Shown here: positions 30,125 through 39,083 of the stretch, in pieces
How the letters are laid out: every line of letters starts with the position of its first letter
Position numbering within the stretch: position 1 is the stretch's first letter
Assembly: GCF_004358665.1 (NCBI RefSeq)
Contig: NZ_SMZR01000005.1
Span: 1 to 64,000 of the forward strand
Source: Jeotgalibacillus sp. S-D1
GTDB lineage: Bacteria > Bacillota > Bacilli > Bacillales > Jeotgalibacillaceae
Direction of reading: 5' to 3'
Length of the DNA stretch: 64,000 nucleotides
Notes under the pieces: generated by a model
Told to the model about the DNA's origin: nothing
Database searches by the model: none
What the model saw: the letters and a program-made list of their open reading frames with translations, nothing else
Program-made: the position numbers and the translations under genes

Positions 30125-31195
30125 TTACTTATTTTTAGCAGACCAATAAGCTCCTCTGTCCATATGAACAAATGGAATATCGGTATCTACTTCACCTGTT
30201 ATTCGGTCGAACTTCAGTTCTTCACCCTGCAGCCATTTTCCAAAATCAAGCTCCACCGGCTCCTGATCACCGCCAAGTGCAAACCAGGCTTTCATTTTAT
30301 TTGGCAAATAACCGGATGTATGGATTGTGCCGGCCCAGTTTCTGTATTGCTTGGAAAATACGCCTTTATCGGTATCGTTCATTAGACGGAATGCTTCATA
30401 AGCTGACTTGACTCCATCTCTTTGTGCAGTGATCGCATCGAGTCTCTTCATTGAGTCTTCAAGGTGGTTGCGGTTTTCATCTGTCATAATGTCAAAGTGA
30501 TTTGTGCAGACATTGGACTGCCTTACTTCCACTCCGCGGGGCGATGTTTCCACTATATAAGTCTGGCTGCTCCGATCGAAGACTGTATAGCTGAATGAAT
30601 GCCTGTGCGGAATTTCTTTCAGCATGGCCACCGCTTCTTTTGTATTCACACAGGATTCCAGAACCATTCTTCCAATTGCACAGCATATAAATCCCGGTCC
30701 CGGTTTTTTGCGGTGCATAAAATTGTAGCCAAGACATAAACCATGTTCGTTCATGCCATCCATCCGGCCGGTGATTCGCTGCGTAGGCCCAGCTGTTGCA
30801 TAACCCATATCAGTTGGCTGATAAAAAGCATAACGCCCTTCATAGGTTTTGGGCATATAATCATAATTTCGCATCATATAACCGTCCCCAGTCATAATGG
30901 AACAGCCCGATCGATTATAATTTACCCGGTATCCGCCAAACTCCATTAACACCTGGTTCATTGGCCATTCCAAAGCTTCCTGTAACCCTTTCAGCTCCTG
31001 CCACAAACCAGGGGTAAATTGGGTAATGGCTTCTTTTGCTTCAGATTCTTCCACAATAAATCTGGGCTTTCTAACCTTCCATTGCTTCTCCCTGTTTTGA
31101 ACAGTTAATGAGTTTTCAAGAAGCTTTCCCTGGTAATACCCGAATTCATAGTGGTTCCCTCGAAATGATAGGATTTCGCTATATATTTGCTTCAA
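30125..31195 (-). CDS. C45-type Ntn-hydrolase (acyltransferase/amide hydrolase-like)
   Basis: The 356-residue protein is of the peptidase C45/penicillin-acyltransferase-like group of linear amide C-N hydrolases. The predicted N-terminal nucleophile is Cys98 in NRSGCSIM, followed by the family MRNYDYMP segment and GMNEHGLCLGYNF. In the family the precursor cleaves before this Cys; the leading 97 residues fit such a propeptide. The substrate is unknown. The start is TTG at 31195 with GGAGGG six bases upstream. It is a single gene convergent with marR. Confidence 0.78.
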   Translation of the reverse strand: MKQIYSEILSFRGNHYEFGYYQGKLLENSLTVQNREKQWKVRKPRFIVEESEAKEAITQFTPGLWQELKGLQEALEWPMNQVLMEFGGYRVNYNRSGCSIMTGDGYMMRNYDYMPKTYEGRYAFYQPTDMGYATAGPTQRITGRMDGMNEHGLCLGYNFMHRKKPGPGFICCAIGRMVLESCVNTKEAVAMLKEIPHRHSFSYTVFDRSSQTYIVETSPRGVEVRQSNVCTNHFDIMTDENRNHLEDSMKRLDAITAQRDGVKSAYEAFRLMNDTDKGVFSKQYRNWAGTIHTSGYLPNKMKAWFALGGDQEPVELDFGKWLQGEELKFDRITGEVDTDIPFVHMDRGAYWSAKNK

Positions 31196-31441
31196 TTATT
31201 TCCCTCCTCTTCTGTTTCGCGTATATGCTCAATAGTTTAGGTGAACAGCCGGGAGGAGTAAAGCATAGAGCGCTTTCTATACTGCCTCTTTTTATATACT
31301 GAAAATTTGATAGTTTGAATTCAAAATATTTTTTCATTCTGTATACATCGCCTAATTATTAGATTATCCTGCTGAATAAAATATACAAATTAGAAGTTTT
31401 TTTCATTCACTAGATTATCAAAAATGAAAGAGGAAAAATGA

Positions 31442-32272
31442 ATGGTAAAGATCGTTTGGGATGCTGGACATGGAGGAAGTAATTCAACTCCCGGCAAACG
31501 AACACCTGATGGCGAGTACGAATGGACATTTAATGACAAAGTGGTTCGGGCAGGAATGTTGTTTTTGAGGAATTATGAGAATATTGACCAATTGCGGGTG
31601 GATGATGCAACCGGAAAGACAGATGTTCCATTGAATGTGAGGACAAATCGCGCGAATGCTTATAATGCAGACATTTATATCAGTGTTCATCATAACGCTT
31701 TACAGGGTGAATACGGACCTCATAGCGGTACAGAAACATTCGTCATGACACCTGCATCGGAAAATCCGGAATCTCTGCGTTTAGCAAATGCGATCCATCC
31801 AAAGTTGGTTCAGGCAATGGGCTTAAAGAATCGAGGGGTCAAAGCGGAAAACTTCCATGTTTTAAGAGAAACAAATATGCCTGCTATCTTAACGGAAGGC
31901 GGATTTATGGATTCAAGTGTGGACATTGTGAAGATGAGAGATGATGCGGTTTTAAAACAGGCAGGAGAAGCCATTGCCAAAGGAATTGCAGAGTATTTTG
32001 GGTTAAGGTTAATGCAGCAAGAACAGCAAGAAGATATGGTAGAAAAAGCAATTGTGATTAATTCTATTTATGATTATCCTTGGGCAGAAATACTGTCTAT
32101 TAGATTAAAAGCACCCATTTATCCAAAAAAGGTACTCAAAGAAAAAAGAACCAAAGAGCTGATTATCGTCGGTGGAACTTCTGTTGGTCTTGAAGCTGCT
32201 AAGATTACATTGCTCTCAGGAAAAGACCGATTTGAAACTGCTGCAAAAGTGCAGAGATTTTTAAAACAATAA
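31442..32272 (+). CDS. N-acetylmuramoyl-L-alanine amidase with cell-wall-binding tail
   Basis: The 276-residue protein is a peptidoglycan amidase of the Amidase_3 family. The zinc/catalytic context is WDAGHGG (His10), SVHHNA and LTEGGF. After about residue 200 it carries one degenerate cell-wall-binding type 2 repeat (ELIIVGGTSVGLEA, LSGKDRFETAAKVQRFL). There is no signal peptide, as in phage endolysins and some spore mother-cell enzymes, but no phage genes are near. AGAGGA lies seven bases before the ATG. Confidence 0.85.
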   Translation: MVKIVWDAGHGGSNSTPGKRTPDGEYEWTFNDKVVRAGMLFLRNYENIDQLRVDDATGKTDVPLNVRTNRANAYNADIYISVHHNALQGEYGPHSGTETFVMTPASENPESLRLANAIHPKLVQAMGLKNRGVKAENFHVLRETNMPAILTEGGFMDSSVDIVKMRDDAVLKQAGEAIAKGIAEYFGLRLMQQEQQEDMVEKAIVINSIYDYPWAEILSIRLKAPIYPKKVLKEKRTKELIIVGGTSVGLEAAKITLLSGKDRFETAAKVQRFLKQ

Positions 32273-32301
32273 CAGCCCGCACCTACTTTTTAAAAGTAAA
32301 A

Positions 32302-32329
32302 AAACAACCCATCTGCAGGTGGGTTGTTT
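32302..32329. terminator. shared terminator, amidase (+) and HpaB gene (-)
   Basis: AAACAACCCA pairs with TGGGTTGTTT around a short loop, with T/A runs on both sides, between convergent genes. Confidence 0.85.
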
Positions 32330-32360
32330 TATGCGTTTCTGTACCAAATCCGTTCTACTT

Positions 32361-33806
32361 TTACTGAACATCATTCAAAAAATTGTCTTCAACCCTTTTA
32401 ATTAGATCCTCCCTGTTATACGTTTGATACAGGGTGTTTGCTAATCGCACAGGATCTCCAAAAAAATAGCGTTCATACAGGGTTTGTCTTGAGCCGAAGC
32501 TGCTCATGCACGTATCCCAGGCAAGGCGAAAAAGCTTAACCCGGTCCCTGGCGTTTTTAGTATGTGATTTCATATAAAGATTAAGATCCTCTTTTATTTC
32601 CGACTGGAAATCCTTTTCTGTAGGAATTGCGACCATGCCGCTTGCTCCTAAAAGCTGCAGGATTTCAGTCAGCCTTGGATACAGCTTGGGAAACGTGTTG
32701 ATGGCAGCATAGAGAGGATTTAATGCTGGAAGCATAATTCCCTTTTCACTTGCTGCTCCTTCTTCAGAAGCAACTAAAAAAGCTTTCATGGTTTCAAGCG
32801 CAATAATAATTTCAGCTACTTTTTCACGGACATGAGAATACTCTCCTGAGTTGATTGTCTCGACAATTAACTGTGCTACGCCCAGTATAAATTCTACTTT
32901 TACTACTTGTCTGGCCACCACCTGATGCAGAGCAAGCCTTGTATAGGCTCCTTTAGCAGCCAGTGTGTTGTTTATTTCAATATTGTCGTAATGAAAAACG
33001 CGATCCCACGGAACCACTACATGATCAAAAACAACCAGCGCATCGCTTTCTTCAAAACGCGAACCCAGGGGTGAATCAAAAGCGGAATCTGTATGGGTAA
33101 AGGGCTGTCTGCAGAGAAATTTAAGACCTTTTGTATTACTTGGGATAGAAAAAGAGTAGGAATGAGAATTATCTATCGTTCCAGCTGCAGAATATACTAT
33201 GATTTCATCCGTCATTCCGCCCTGTGTGGCAAGAAGCTTTGCACCTTTAATCACAATTCCCTCTTCGGTTCGGTCCACAATCTTGGCAGGAATAATTTCT
33301 TCTGAACTCTCAAACAACTGATAGGGTGACCGATTCACCTGAGGGTTGATAAAGGTATGGGTAAATGACCAGTCATTCTCTCTTGCCTTCTCATAAAAGG
33401 TCAGGACATTCTCCGGAAAACAATTTTCACTTTCCTTGAAGACATCCATAGAAGCTACAAGCGATACTAACACCGTATTCATATAATCGGGGCTTCTCCC
33501 CATCATCCCGGCATTTGTTTTTGCCCATTCCTGAATCATTAAACGGCGTTTTTTTAAATCTTTCTTCGTTGCAGGAAGTAAAAATGAGGCCCCCACCCTG
33601 GCACCTGTTTTTGGAGATTTATACGTCATTATTTCTTTCAGCGATTGATCATGCTGCAAATCGTAAAGGGCAGCCTGGCTTTTCATCACCCCTTTGAAGG
33701 AAGGGTGATTTGACAAAGGGCCTTTCACTTGTTTTCCATCTATCCAGATCTCACTGTTAAGCTGATTAATTCTGTTCAAGTACTTAACCCCGTTAATCGC
33801 ACCCAT
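32361..33806 (-). CDS. HpaB-family FADH2-dependent aromatic monooxygenase
   Basis: The 481-residue protein is of the 4-hydroxyphenylacetate 3-hydroxylase oxygenase (HpaB/YoaI) family. It has the N-terminal SHPSFKGVMKSQAALYDLQHD region, THTFINPQVNRS, the KGAKLLATQG and VVPWDRVFHYDN segments and the C-terminal GDPVRLANTLYQTYNRE. Such oxygenases use reduced FAD from a separate reductase; a flavin-reductase-like gene lies 1.5 kb away on the same strand. The ATG at 33806 has GAGGTG eight bases upstream. The substrate, presumably a phenol, is not fixed by sequence. Confidence 0.87.
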   Translation of the reverse strand: MGAINGVKYLNRINQLNSEIWIDGKQVKGPLSNHPSFKGVMKSQAALYDLQHDQSLKEIMTYKSPKTGARVGASFLLPATKKDLKKRRLMIQEWAKTNAGMMGRSPDYMNTVLVSLVASMDVFKESENCFPENVLTFYEKARENDWSFTHTFINPQVNRSPYQLFESSEEIIPAKIVDRTEEGIVIKGAKLLATQGGMTDEIIVYSAAGTIDNSHSYSFSIPSNTKGLKFLCRQPFTHTDSAFDSPLGSRFEESDALVVFDHVVVPWDRVFHYDNIEINNTLAAKGAYTRLALHQVVARQVVKVEFILGVAQLIVETINSGEYSHVREKVAEIIIALETMKAFLVASEEGAASEKGIMLPALNPLYAAINTFPKLYPRLTEILQLLGASGMVAIPTEKDFQSEIKEDLNLYMKSHTKNARDRVKLFRLAWDTCMSSFGSRQTLYERYFFGDPVRLANTLYQTYNREDLIKRVEDNFLNDVQ

Positions 33807-33916
33807 ATTAGGTTCACCTCTCCACAAGAATTCCTTTCTTGCGTCCCGTTTTAAAACCTCTGCCTTTATAGAATATTTTCGTTTTGAAAAAGTATTCTGT
33901 ATCAGAATTTTTTCAT

Positions 33917-34729
33917 TCAGCTTCTTTTCGTTTTTCTGGGCGGAATTGAAAAGGTATTTGTGGGCGAATCCATTTGAATTAAGTACGCGTAGATGATTTG
34001 TTCAAGACGTCTCAGTTTTTTTGTCTCCGAAAATATAAAGAATAGCAGTTCAATGATGCTCTTATAAAAAAATGCTCCAATAACCGTGACCAAAATTGTA
34101 AGTTGAAGAAAAAGAATTGTTATGGTGTTTAATAAATCTTCGTTTATATTTTCTCTAAATCCACTGTCGGCAATTCCAATGACAAACAGGATCATGAGTA
34201 TGGCGATCGGAAGGTTCGTTGCAAAAGAAGGAATTACTTTCTCTAAAAAGGTGATAGCAGGGTTTCTTCTTTTTTCTTTAATTTCTTCCTGAACAAACGG
34301 AAGTATATAGTATTCAACAGCGTTACTGCTGTATTGATTTTCACGAATCCACCCTCGGAATTCATCCATAATAAACGGATCAACCAATGAAAATATGCCA
34401 TTATATGAATACGGATAAAGCCTTATCACATAGCGTATTGCGATTCCGGCTATGAAAATGATCGGAATAGCGGCAATGATTACACCCATAATCACCCCGG
34501 CAACGCCTTCAATCCCTGCTAAACCAAGAAAGGAACGAATCCAGTTTCCTATATTCAGGAATAGCAGCACAGAATAAATGAAGATGATTGCGGCAGCTAA
34601 TCCATAGCACTTTCGTTTTTTATTATTACTTTTATCATCGAGTTCAGGAGACGAGATAAATAGAGTGTAAAAACTGGTTCTTGCTTTAATTCGTTTTTGC
34701 AGCTGACTAAATAAAAATAAAAAATTCAC
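33917..34729 (-). CDS. membrane protein of unknown function
   Basis: I do not recognise this 270-residue protein. It has a short basic N-terminus, membrane segments near 41-60, 76-98, 170-186 and 200-220, a soluble stretch between the second and third (about 100-165), and a basic C-terminus (PPRKTKRS). The start is GTG at 34729 with GAGGTG five bases upstream. It sits alone between the HpaB gene and a gene-poor region. Confidence 0.6.
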   Translation of the reverse strand: MNFLFLFSQLQKRIKARTSFYTLFISSPELDDKSNNKKRKCYGLAAAIIFIYSVLLFLNIGNWIRSFLGLAGIEGVAGVIMGVIIAAIPIIFIAGIAIRYVIRLYPYSYNGIFSLVDPFIMDEFRGWIRENQYSSNAVEYYILPFVQEEIKEKRRNPAITFLEKVIPSFATNLPIAILMILFVIGIADSGFRENINEDLLNTITILFLQLTILVTVIGAFFYKSIIELLFFIFSETKKLRRLEQIIYAYLIQMDSPTNTFSIPPRKTKRS

Positions 34730-34908
34730 CCTAACACCTCTTTTTAACGAATAGCTTTTTGAAAACTATTATTATCATACTATTATTGTTGCATAATAAG
34801 TTTGTCATTTATATGATCTTTAGCAAGATTTTCAAAAACATTCCTTTATTGTAGTAAAATATGAGCTCTCTGCATAGGGAAACAATTAAAACATACTAAA
34901 AAATAGTG

Positions 34909-34941
34909 AGGTTGGGATGAATGTGTCTTATCCTCTTTTAA
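34909..34941 (+). terminator. terminator-like hairpin before the dispersed element
   Basis: GAGGTTGGGAT pairs, with G-U pairs and one T-T mismatch, with GTCTTATCCTC, followed by TTTTAA. It resembles the marR terminator in sequence. No + strand gene ends here, so it may have moved or been left behind with the adjoining element. Confidence 0.4.
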
Positions 34942-34943
34942 CC

Positions 34944-35069
34944 GGTTCACTGCGCTTCAGGCGGACGCTTTCCGCAGGGACGGCGCTGAGCCCTCTTCAG
35001 GCTTCGCCTTGCGAGGTCTCAGCTTGCCGTCAAATCCTGCAGGAGTCGCCACCTTCCGCTCCGTTCACT
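34944..35069. repeat. dispersed nested-hairpin element, full copy 1
   Basis: This GC-richer block is unlike its AT-rich surroundings. The centre folds as nested stems: CTGAG (34986-34990) with CTCAG (35018-35022), then CCTC/GAGG, then GGC/GCC. The left arm contains GCTTTCCGCAGG, the right arm CCTGCAGGAGTCGCCACCTTCCGC. The same arrangement recurs at 56859-56987. Confidence 0.85.
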
Positions 35070-35177
35070 TCATTTTTACAATTAGAATAGGATCAATTCA
35101 CATGACTTATGGAGTTATGTCCTAACTTCGCTTTTTATCTATTAATAGGCTGGGATGAATTATTATAAATGATAAAA

Positions 35178-35213
35178 AGAATGCCTTCATGAGTTTATCC
35201 ATGAAAACATTCT
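35178..35213 (-). terminator. terminator of the CoA-transferase/transporter/reductase operon
   Basis: Minus strand: AGAATG...CATTCT enclosing TCATGG/CTCATGA, followed by TTTTTATC. It lies 130 bases beyond the flavin reductase stop. Confidence 0.65.
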
Positions 35214-35344
35214 AGAGTTTGTGCAATATTTTTTCTTTTTAGATTACCTCGTAAATCTTTGGTCGCTTAGGTTGATTGAAGCGGATACGGGGACTCTTGA
35301 GTGATAAAGCGGGAATGGACCGACATTTTCAAGTACCGGACCAC

Positions 35345-35941
35345 TTATTTAGGCAGCGTAAAAAAATTAGTGCATTCACTATAGTTGCCAGCCAGTCTGC
35401 CCAGAGGCCGCAGCTTTTCCAGATTAACTTTATAGTTGTCCAGATAATAATCCTCTTTAATATGGTAAAGAACCATTTCACCGATAATCAAATAATCACT
35501 CCCCAGTTCAATAATTTGATTTAGCCTGCACTCCATTTGAATAGGAGCTTCCTGTACTCTTTTCGGTTTGATAAAATCACTATCTTTCGGCGTAAGATTT
35601 GCGTACTGGAACTCGTCTACATGACTGGGCACATTTTCTGAACTTTTTTGCATTTCATTGCCCAAATCTGACGGCACAATATTAATCACAAACTCTTTTT
35701 GCGTACGAATATTTGTAAGTGTGTCTTTAATTGTTCCTTCTCTCTCCCCTACGCCAGGACCAATGGAAATGCAGAGCATGGGCGGCTGTCTGGATGCAAC
35801 AGTAAAAAAACTGAAGGGAGAAAGATTATGCTCACCATTTTCGTTTATGGTGGATACCCAGGCGATGGGCCTTGGAACAACAGAACCGCTTAATAATTTA
35901 TACACTGCTTTCGTCTCTAATTCTGCCGGATTAAATTTCAT
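35345..35941 (-). CDS. flavin reductase-like FMN-binding protein
   Basis: The 198-residue protein is of the flavin reductase-like domain family: GSVVPRPIAWVST near the start, NLSPFSFFTVASRQPPMLCISIGPG, then MECRLNQIIELGSDYLIIGEMV. It binds FMN and may supply reduced flavin to an oxygenase. It follows the MFS gene by 41 bases, so it appears to belong to that operon. GGAG lies seven bases before the ATG at 35941; an ATG two codons earlier is too close to it. Confidence 0.82.
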   Translation of the reverse strand: MKFNPAELETKAVYKLLSGSVVPRPIAWVSTINENGEHNLSPFSFFTVASRQPPMLCISIGPGVGEREGTIKDTLTNIRTQKEFVINIVPSDLGNEMQKSSENVPSHVDEFQYANLTPKDSDFIKPKRVQEAPIQMECRLNQIIELGSDYLIIGEMVLYHIKEDYYLDNYKVNLEKLRPLGRLAGNYSECTNFFTLPK

Positions 35942-35982
35942 TTTCATTCTCCTTTTTACTTGATAAAACTGAAACAGATTGG

Positions 35983-37227
35983 TTAGTTAAGTCTTTCATT
36001 TTTCATAAACTTATTCAGAAACAAAAGCATTGTTAATACCACTGCCATCAAACATGTGATTGTCAGCCATCCCGCTGTATAACTTCCGCTTTGATCGACC
36101 ATTACGCCAAAAAACGGAGGAACAATCATAACACCAAGTGATCCAACCATAATGCTGAAGCCACTTGATAATCCTGTTTGTTCTTTTGGAACGAGCTCCG
36201 AAGCGAGGTTCATCCATATGCCATTGAAACCGGACACGGCAAAGCCAAAAATGATGACAACCGGAACAATGGCAATAAAGGAGGTGCCAGTTGGAATAAA
36301 GGCAATTCCCATACTGGCTGCAGCCGTTAGTATGGCAATGATTACAAGAATGATGACCCGCTTCCCATTAAAAAAACGGTCGCTGATTACTCCCCAGCCA
36401 ATGCGGCCAAAAGAGCCGCTGATTTCTGAAATAACAAACAGCATGCCAGCATAAAACAAACTGATTCCAATTTTTTCATAAGCATATAAAACGATATATG
36501 TATTTAGGCACATCTGAGAACCATTAAGAAATAATGCACTTAAACTGACAAATAATAATGGTTTATGCCTAGCCATTTTCAATAGCGATAAATAGAAGGA
36601 TTTTATCGACTGTCTGCTGGCATTTACCTGTACTTCTGCAGGATCACGGTAGTGAATAAAAGCAGCAATTCCTGCAAGAAGCAAGGAAACACCCGCAATA
36701 CATAACACCAGCCTCCATCCATGGACAGCTGCGAGCGGCAGCAAAAGTAATCCGGCAAGAGCAGATCCCAGCGTAATGCCCATTTGCTTGATTCCCATTG
36801 CTGTTCCACGCTGTTTTTGGTGAAACCAATAAATGATCCCCCGATTAGTCACCGGGTGCATGGCCCCATAACCTAATCCGCCAATCACAATGAACAGCAG
36901 CAGCAGCCAGTACTGGGACTGAAATGTTATGATGATAAAGCTGCCGCCTAAACAAAAGGCTGAGCTCATTAACAACAGCCTCGAACCAAGCCGATCTACC
37001 ATAAAGCCTGCAGGGACAGAGGCAAGCGCCTGTCCTGCGAAAAGAGCTGAAGGCAGCAATCCAATTTGAGCTTTCGTCAGAGAAAAATCCTCTCCGATTA
37101 AAATACCAAGCGGTCCGGGGCTGCGCCCAATGAATGCCACCATTAATTGGGTGATTAAAAGCCAAACGAGCATCTTCCACGGATTAATGGATTTTAGCAC
37201 TATCTCTTTTCCCAGTATATCTTTCAT
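35983..37227 (-). CDS. MFS transporter
   Basis: The 414-residue major facilitator has 12 predicted segments. The loop 2-3 motif is GFMVDRLGSR, and GAMHPVTNRGIIYWFHQKQRGTAMGIKQMG resembles the anion/aromatic acid carriers (glycerol-3-phosphate and ACS-like branch). The substrate is probably an organic acid tied to the CoA-transferase pathway. It lies 26 bases after the symporter gene, so it is cotranscribed. Confidence 0.83.
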   Translation of the reverse strand: MKDILGKEIVLKSINPWKMLVWLLITQLMVAFIGRSPGPLGILIGEDFSLTKAQIGLLPSALFAGQALASVPAGFMVDRLGSRLLLMSSAFCLGGSFIIITFQSQYWLLLLFIVIGGLGYGAMHPVTNRGIIYWFHQKQRGTAMGIKQMGITLGSALAGLLLLPLAAVHGWRLVLCIAGVSLLLAGIAAFIHYRDPAEVQVNASRQSIKSFYLSLLKMARHKPLLFVSLSALFLNGSQMCLNTYIVLYAYEKIGISLFYAGMLFVISEISGSFGRIGWGVISDRFFNGKRVIILVIIAILTAAASMGIAFIPTGTSFIAIVPVVIIFGFAVSGFNGIWMNLASELVPKEQTGLSSGFSIMVGSLGVMIVPPFFGVMVDQSGSYTAGWLTITCLMAVVLTMLLFLNKFMKNERLN

Positions 37228-37253
37228 AATAGATCATCTCTTTTTATTCAGGA

Positions 37254-38756
37254 TCATGCTTCTATTTTTAATGACGTCATTTCTTCTGCTTCTGACACTT
37301 CTTCTGAAGAGGAAGTAACGAATAATGAACCTGCAACTGCAATTAAAAAGTTTAGTGAAAGCCCCAATACACCTCCATGTATGCCAAACACTGTGCTATT
37401 GCCTGTTAAAGTCAATATGCCCGCCAGTAAAGCCCCTGCAAGCATGCCAAAGAAAACTGGTTTTGCAGAAAGCTTGTTCCAATATAGCCCCAGAATAATA
37501 GCCGGCGCCACCTGTACCAGCAATTCAAATTTCAACACAAAAATCTGGTATAAAGTAGCAGGAGGATTCCAGGCGAGCCACAGTAATATAGCAACAGCCA
37601 CAATCCCACCATATTTTCCGATCATTACTTTTTTATGTTCCGATGCATTCGGGTTAATGAATTTTCCATACACATCATTTGAAATCATGGAAGAAAAACT
37701 TAGTAACACAGAATCAGCAGTTGAAACAATCGCAGCCACAATGCCCCCAAAAAACAAAATCATAATCCAATAATAGAATGGGTTGATCGCCGCAATTTCA
37801 TTTGCCATTAATCCAACCAGCTGCTCAGAACCCCCAGTGTCGAGTCCAGGGAACATCATGATACCGATAATGCCAATAACAAAGACCAACCCGGTTGTTA
37901 TTGGCGGCATCAAAGCCATTCTTGAAAATGACCGTTTTAATGTACGTTCACTTTCCGCTGAATAAATCCGCTGCACCGCATGAGGATAAATTGAAGCCCC
38001 GAAACCGACCAGCAGGAGCATACTGAACCAGTTGATTGAAACATCCATTGGCGGTATCCCAACTTTAGCAGGCTCCGTAGCCGCAATAAAAGAAGTAACA
38101 CTGCCAAAGTCTCCTCCAACCAAATATAAAGCACCGATCAGGAAAACAACGATCCCAACCATTAATACAATTCCCTGCATCACATCCGTAAAGGCAACAG
38201 CCTTCATGCCGCCCATCCATTCATAAATGACCATGACCAGCACAAAAGCGATTACGCCATATTGATAGGGAATGGTGCCGCCCGTTAGTCCTGCTACAGC
38301 TTGTCCAATTGCCACTAATTGCTCCAGAAGATAATTTCCAAGCCCCCACAGCATAAGAAGGATACTTAAGATGGTTACCGCCTTTGATTTGAAACGATGC
38401 TGTATCCAATCTGTCGGTGTAACAAAGTTTTCCCTTTTCGAAATGACGTACAATCTGGGTGCAAAAAGCAGATAAATTCCGATAATAATCGTCATAAAGG
38501 AAATGGACTGCAGCCAGGAAAAGCCGGTCCTGTAAGCAGTAGGTGCATAACCGATTATGGTGTTTCCGCTATATTGGGTTGCATAAAGGGTAAAAAACAA
38601 AGCGATGATGCCTAAATTTTTACCTGCCAGATAATACCCTGATAAACTGTTATGAATATCCTTTCCTCTTCCCGCAAGATAACCGATCAGCAGCATGATG
38701 AGAGCATAAGAAGACAGAATAATAATTCCATCCATCCCTGCGAATGTCAGATTCAT
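37254..38756 (-). CDS. sodium:solute symporter (SSF family)
   Basis: The 500-residue membrane protein has about 13 segments and the SSF features LSGYYLAGKNLG, TLYATQYSGNTIIGYAPTAYRTG and TADSVLLSFSSMISNDVYGKF. It imports a solute, likely a carboxylate, with Na+. It is preceded by a small DUF3311-like membrane protein, an arrangement like B. subtilis yhjC-yhjB. GGGGAGG lies before the ATG. Two carriers in one operon is noteworthy. Confidence 0.88.
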   Translation of the reverse strand: MNLTFAGMDGIIILSSYALIMLLIGYLAGRGKDIHNSLSGYYLAGKNLGIIALFFTLYATQYSGNTIIGYAPTAYRTGFSWLQSISFMTIIIGIYLLFAPRLYVISKRENFVTPTDWIQHRFKSKAVTILSILLMLWGLGNYLLEQLVAIGQAVAGLTGGTIPYQYGVIAFVLVMVIYEWMGGMKAVAFTDVMQGIVLMVGIVVFLIGALYLVGGDFGSVTSFIAATEPAKVGIPPMDVSINWFSMLLLVGFGASIYPHAVQRIYSAESERTLKRSFSRMALMPPITTGLVFVIGIIGIMMFPGLDTGGSEQLVGLMANEIAAINPFYYWIMILFFGGIVAAIVSTADSVLLSFSSMISNDVYGKFINPNASEHKKVMIGKYGGIVAVAILLWLAWNPPATLYQIFVLKFELLVQVAPAIILGLYWNKLSAKPVFFGMLAGALLAGILTLTGNSTVFGIHGGVLGLSLNFLIAVAGSLFVTSSSEEVSEAEEMTSLKIEA

Positions 38757-38760
38757 CTAT

Positions 38761-39018
38761 TTACCTCCCCGTTTTATTCCGATTCTCGTTTTCTTCAAGA
38801 TCCTCAACGATATGCCATTGACTAATGCACAGCCAGCTCAAATATCCGCATAAAACAAGTGAAAAAAATAGAGAGATTAACGCCCAGTATGGAAAACCCA
38901 AAATAATGGCTACTTCTCCTCCTCTTGGGTAGTACCAGGGCACAATGGCAAGCATGATAAGAAACATCCCTATCCAGATCCATTTTTTTTGAATAGGCTC
39001 TTTTGTCTGATTTTTCAT
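38761..39018 (-). CDS. small symporter-associated membrane protein (DUF3311-like)
   Basis: The 85-residue protein has two membrane segments (about 14-30 and 43-65) joined by YYPRGGEVAIILGFPYWAL, a pattern seen in DUF3311-type proteins that accompany SSF symporters. Its stop lies four bases before the symporter start. It is probably an accessory subunit. GAGGTGG precedes the ATG. Confidence 0.75.
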   Translation of the reverse strand: MKNQTKEPIQKKWIWIGMFLIMLAIVPWYYPRGGEVAIILGFPYWALISLFFSLVLCGYLSWLCISQWHIVEDLEENENRNKTGR

Positions 39019-39083
39019 TCCTGTCCACCTCTTTTTTTGTAATCGCTTACTGCTAAAGTCAGCTAGTTTACAATTGTCTGAGA

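Larger units (their letters stand above)
34730..35344. other. gene-poor region holding hairpins and a repeat element
   Basis: About 615 bases without a gene: upstream region of the membrane protein, a terminator-like hairpin, the dispersed element, the terminator at 35178-35213, and about 130 bases before the flavin reductase stop in which I see nothing clear. Confidence 0.5.

Noticed and set aside
34944-35069. Dispersed element as an insertion sequence or CRISPR remnant
   Set aside because: No transposase, no regular repeat-spacer pattern; nested stems point to a structured repeat instead.
35276-35524. 82-codon + strand frame at the flavin reductase 3' end
   Set aside because: It overlaps the reductase on the opposite strand and lacks a ribosome site.
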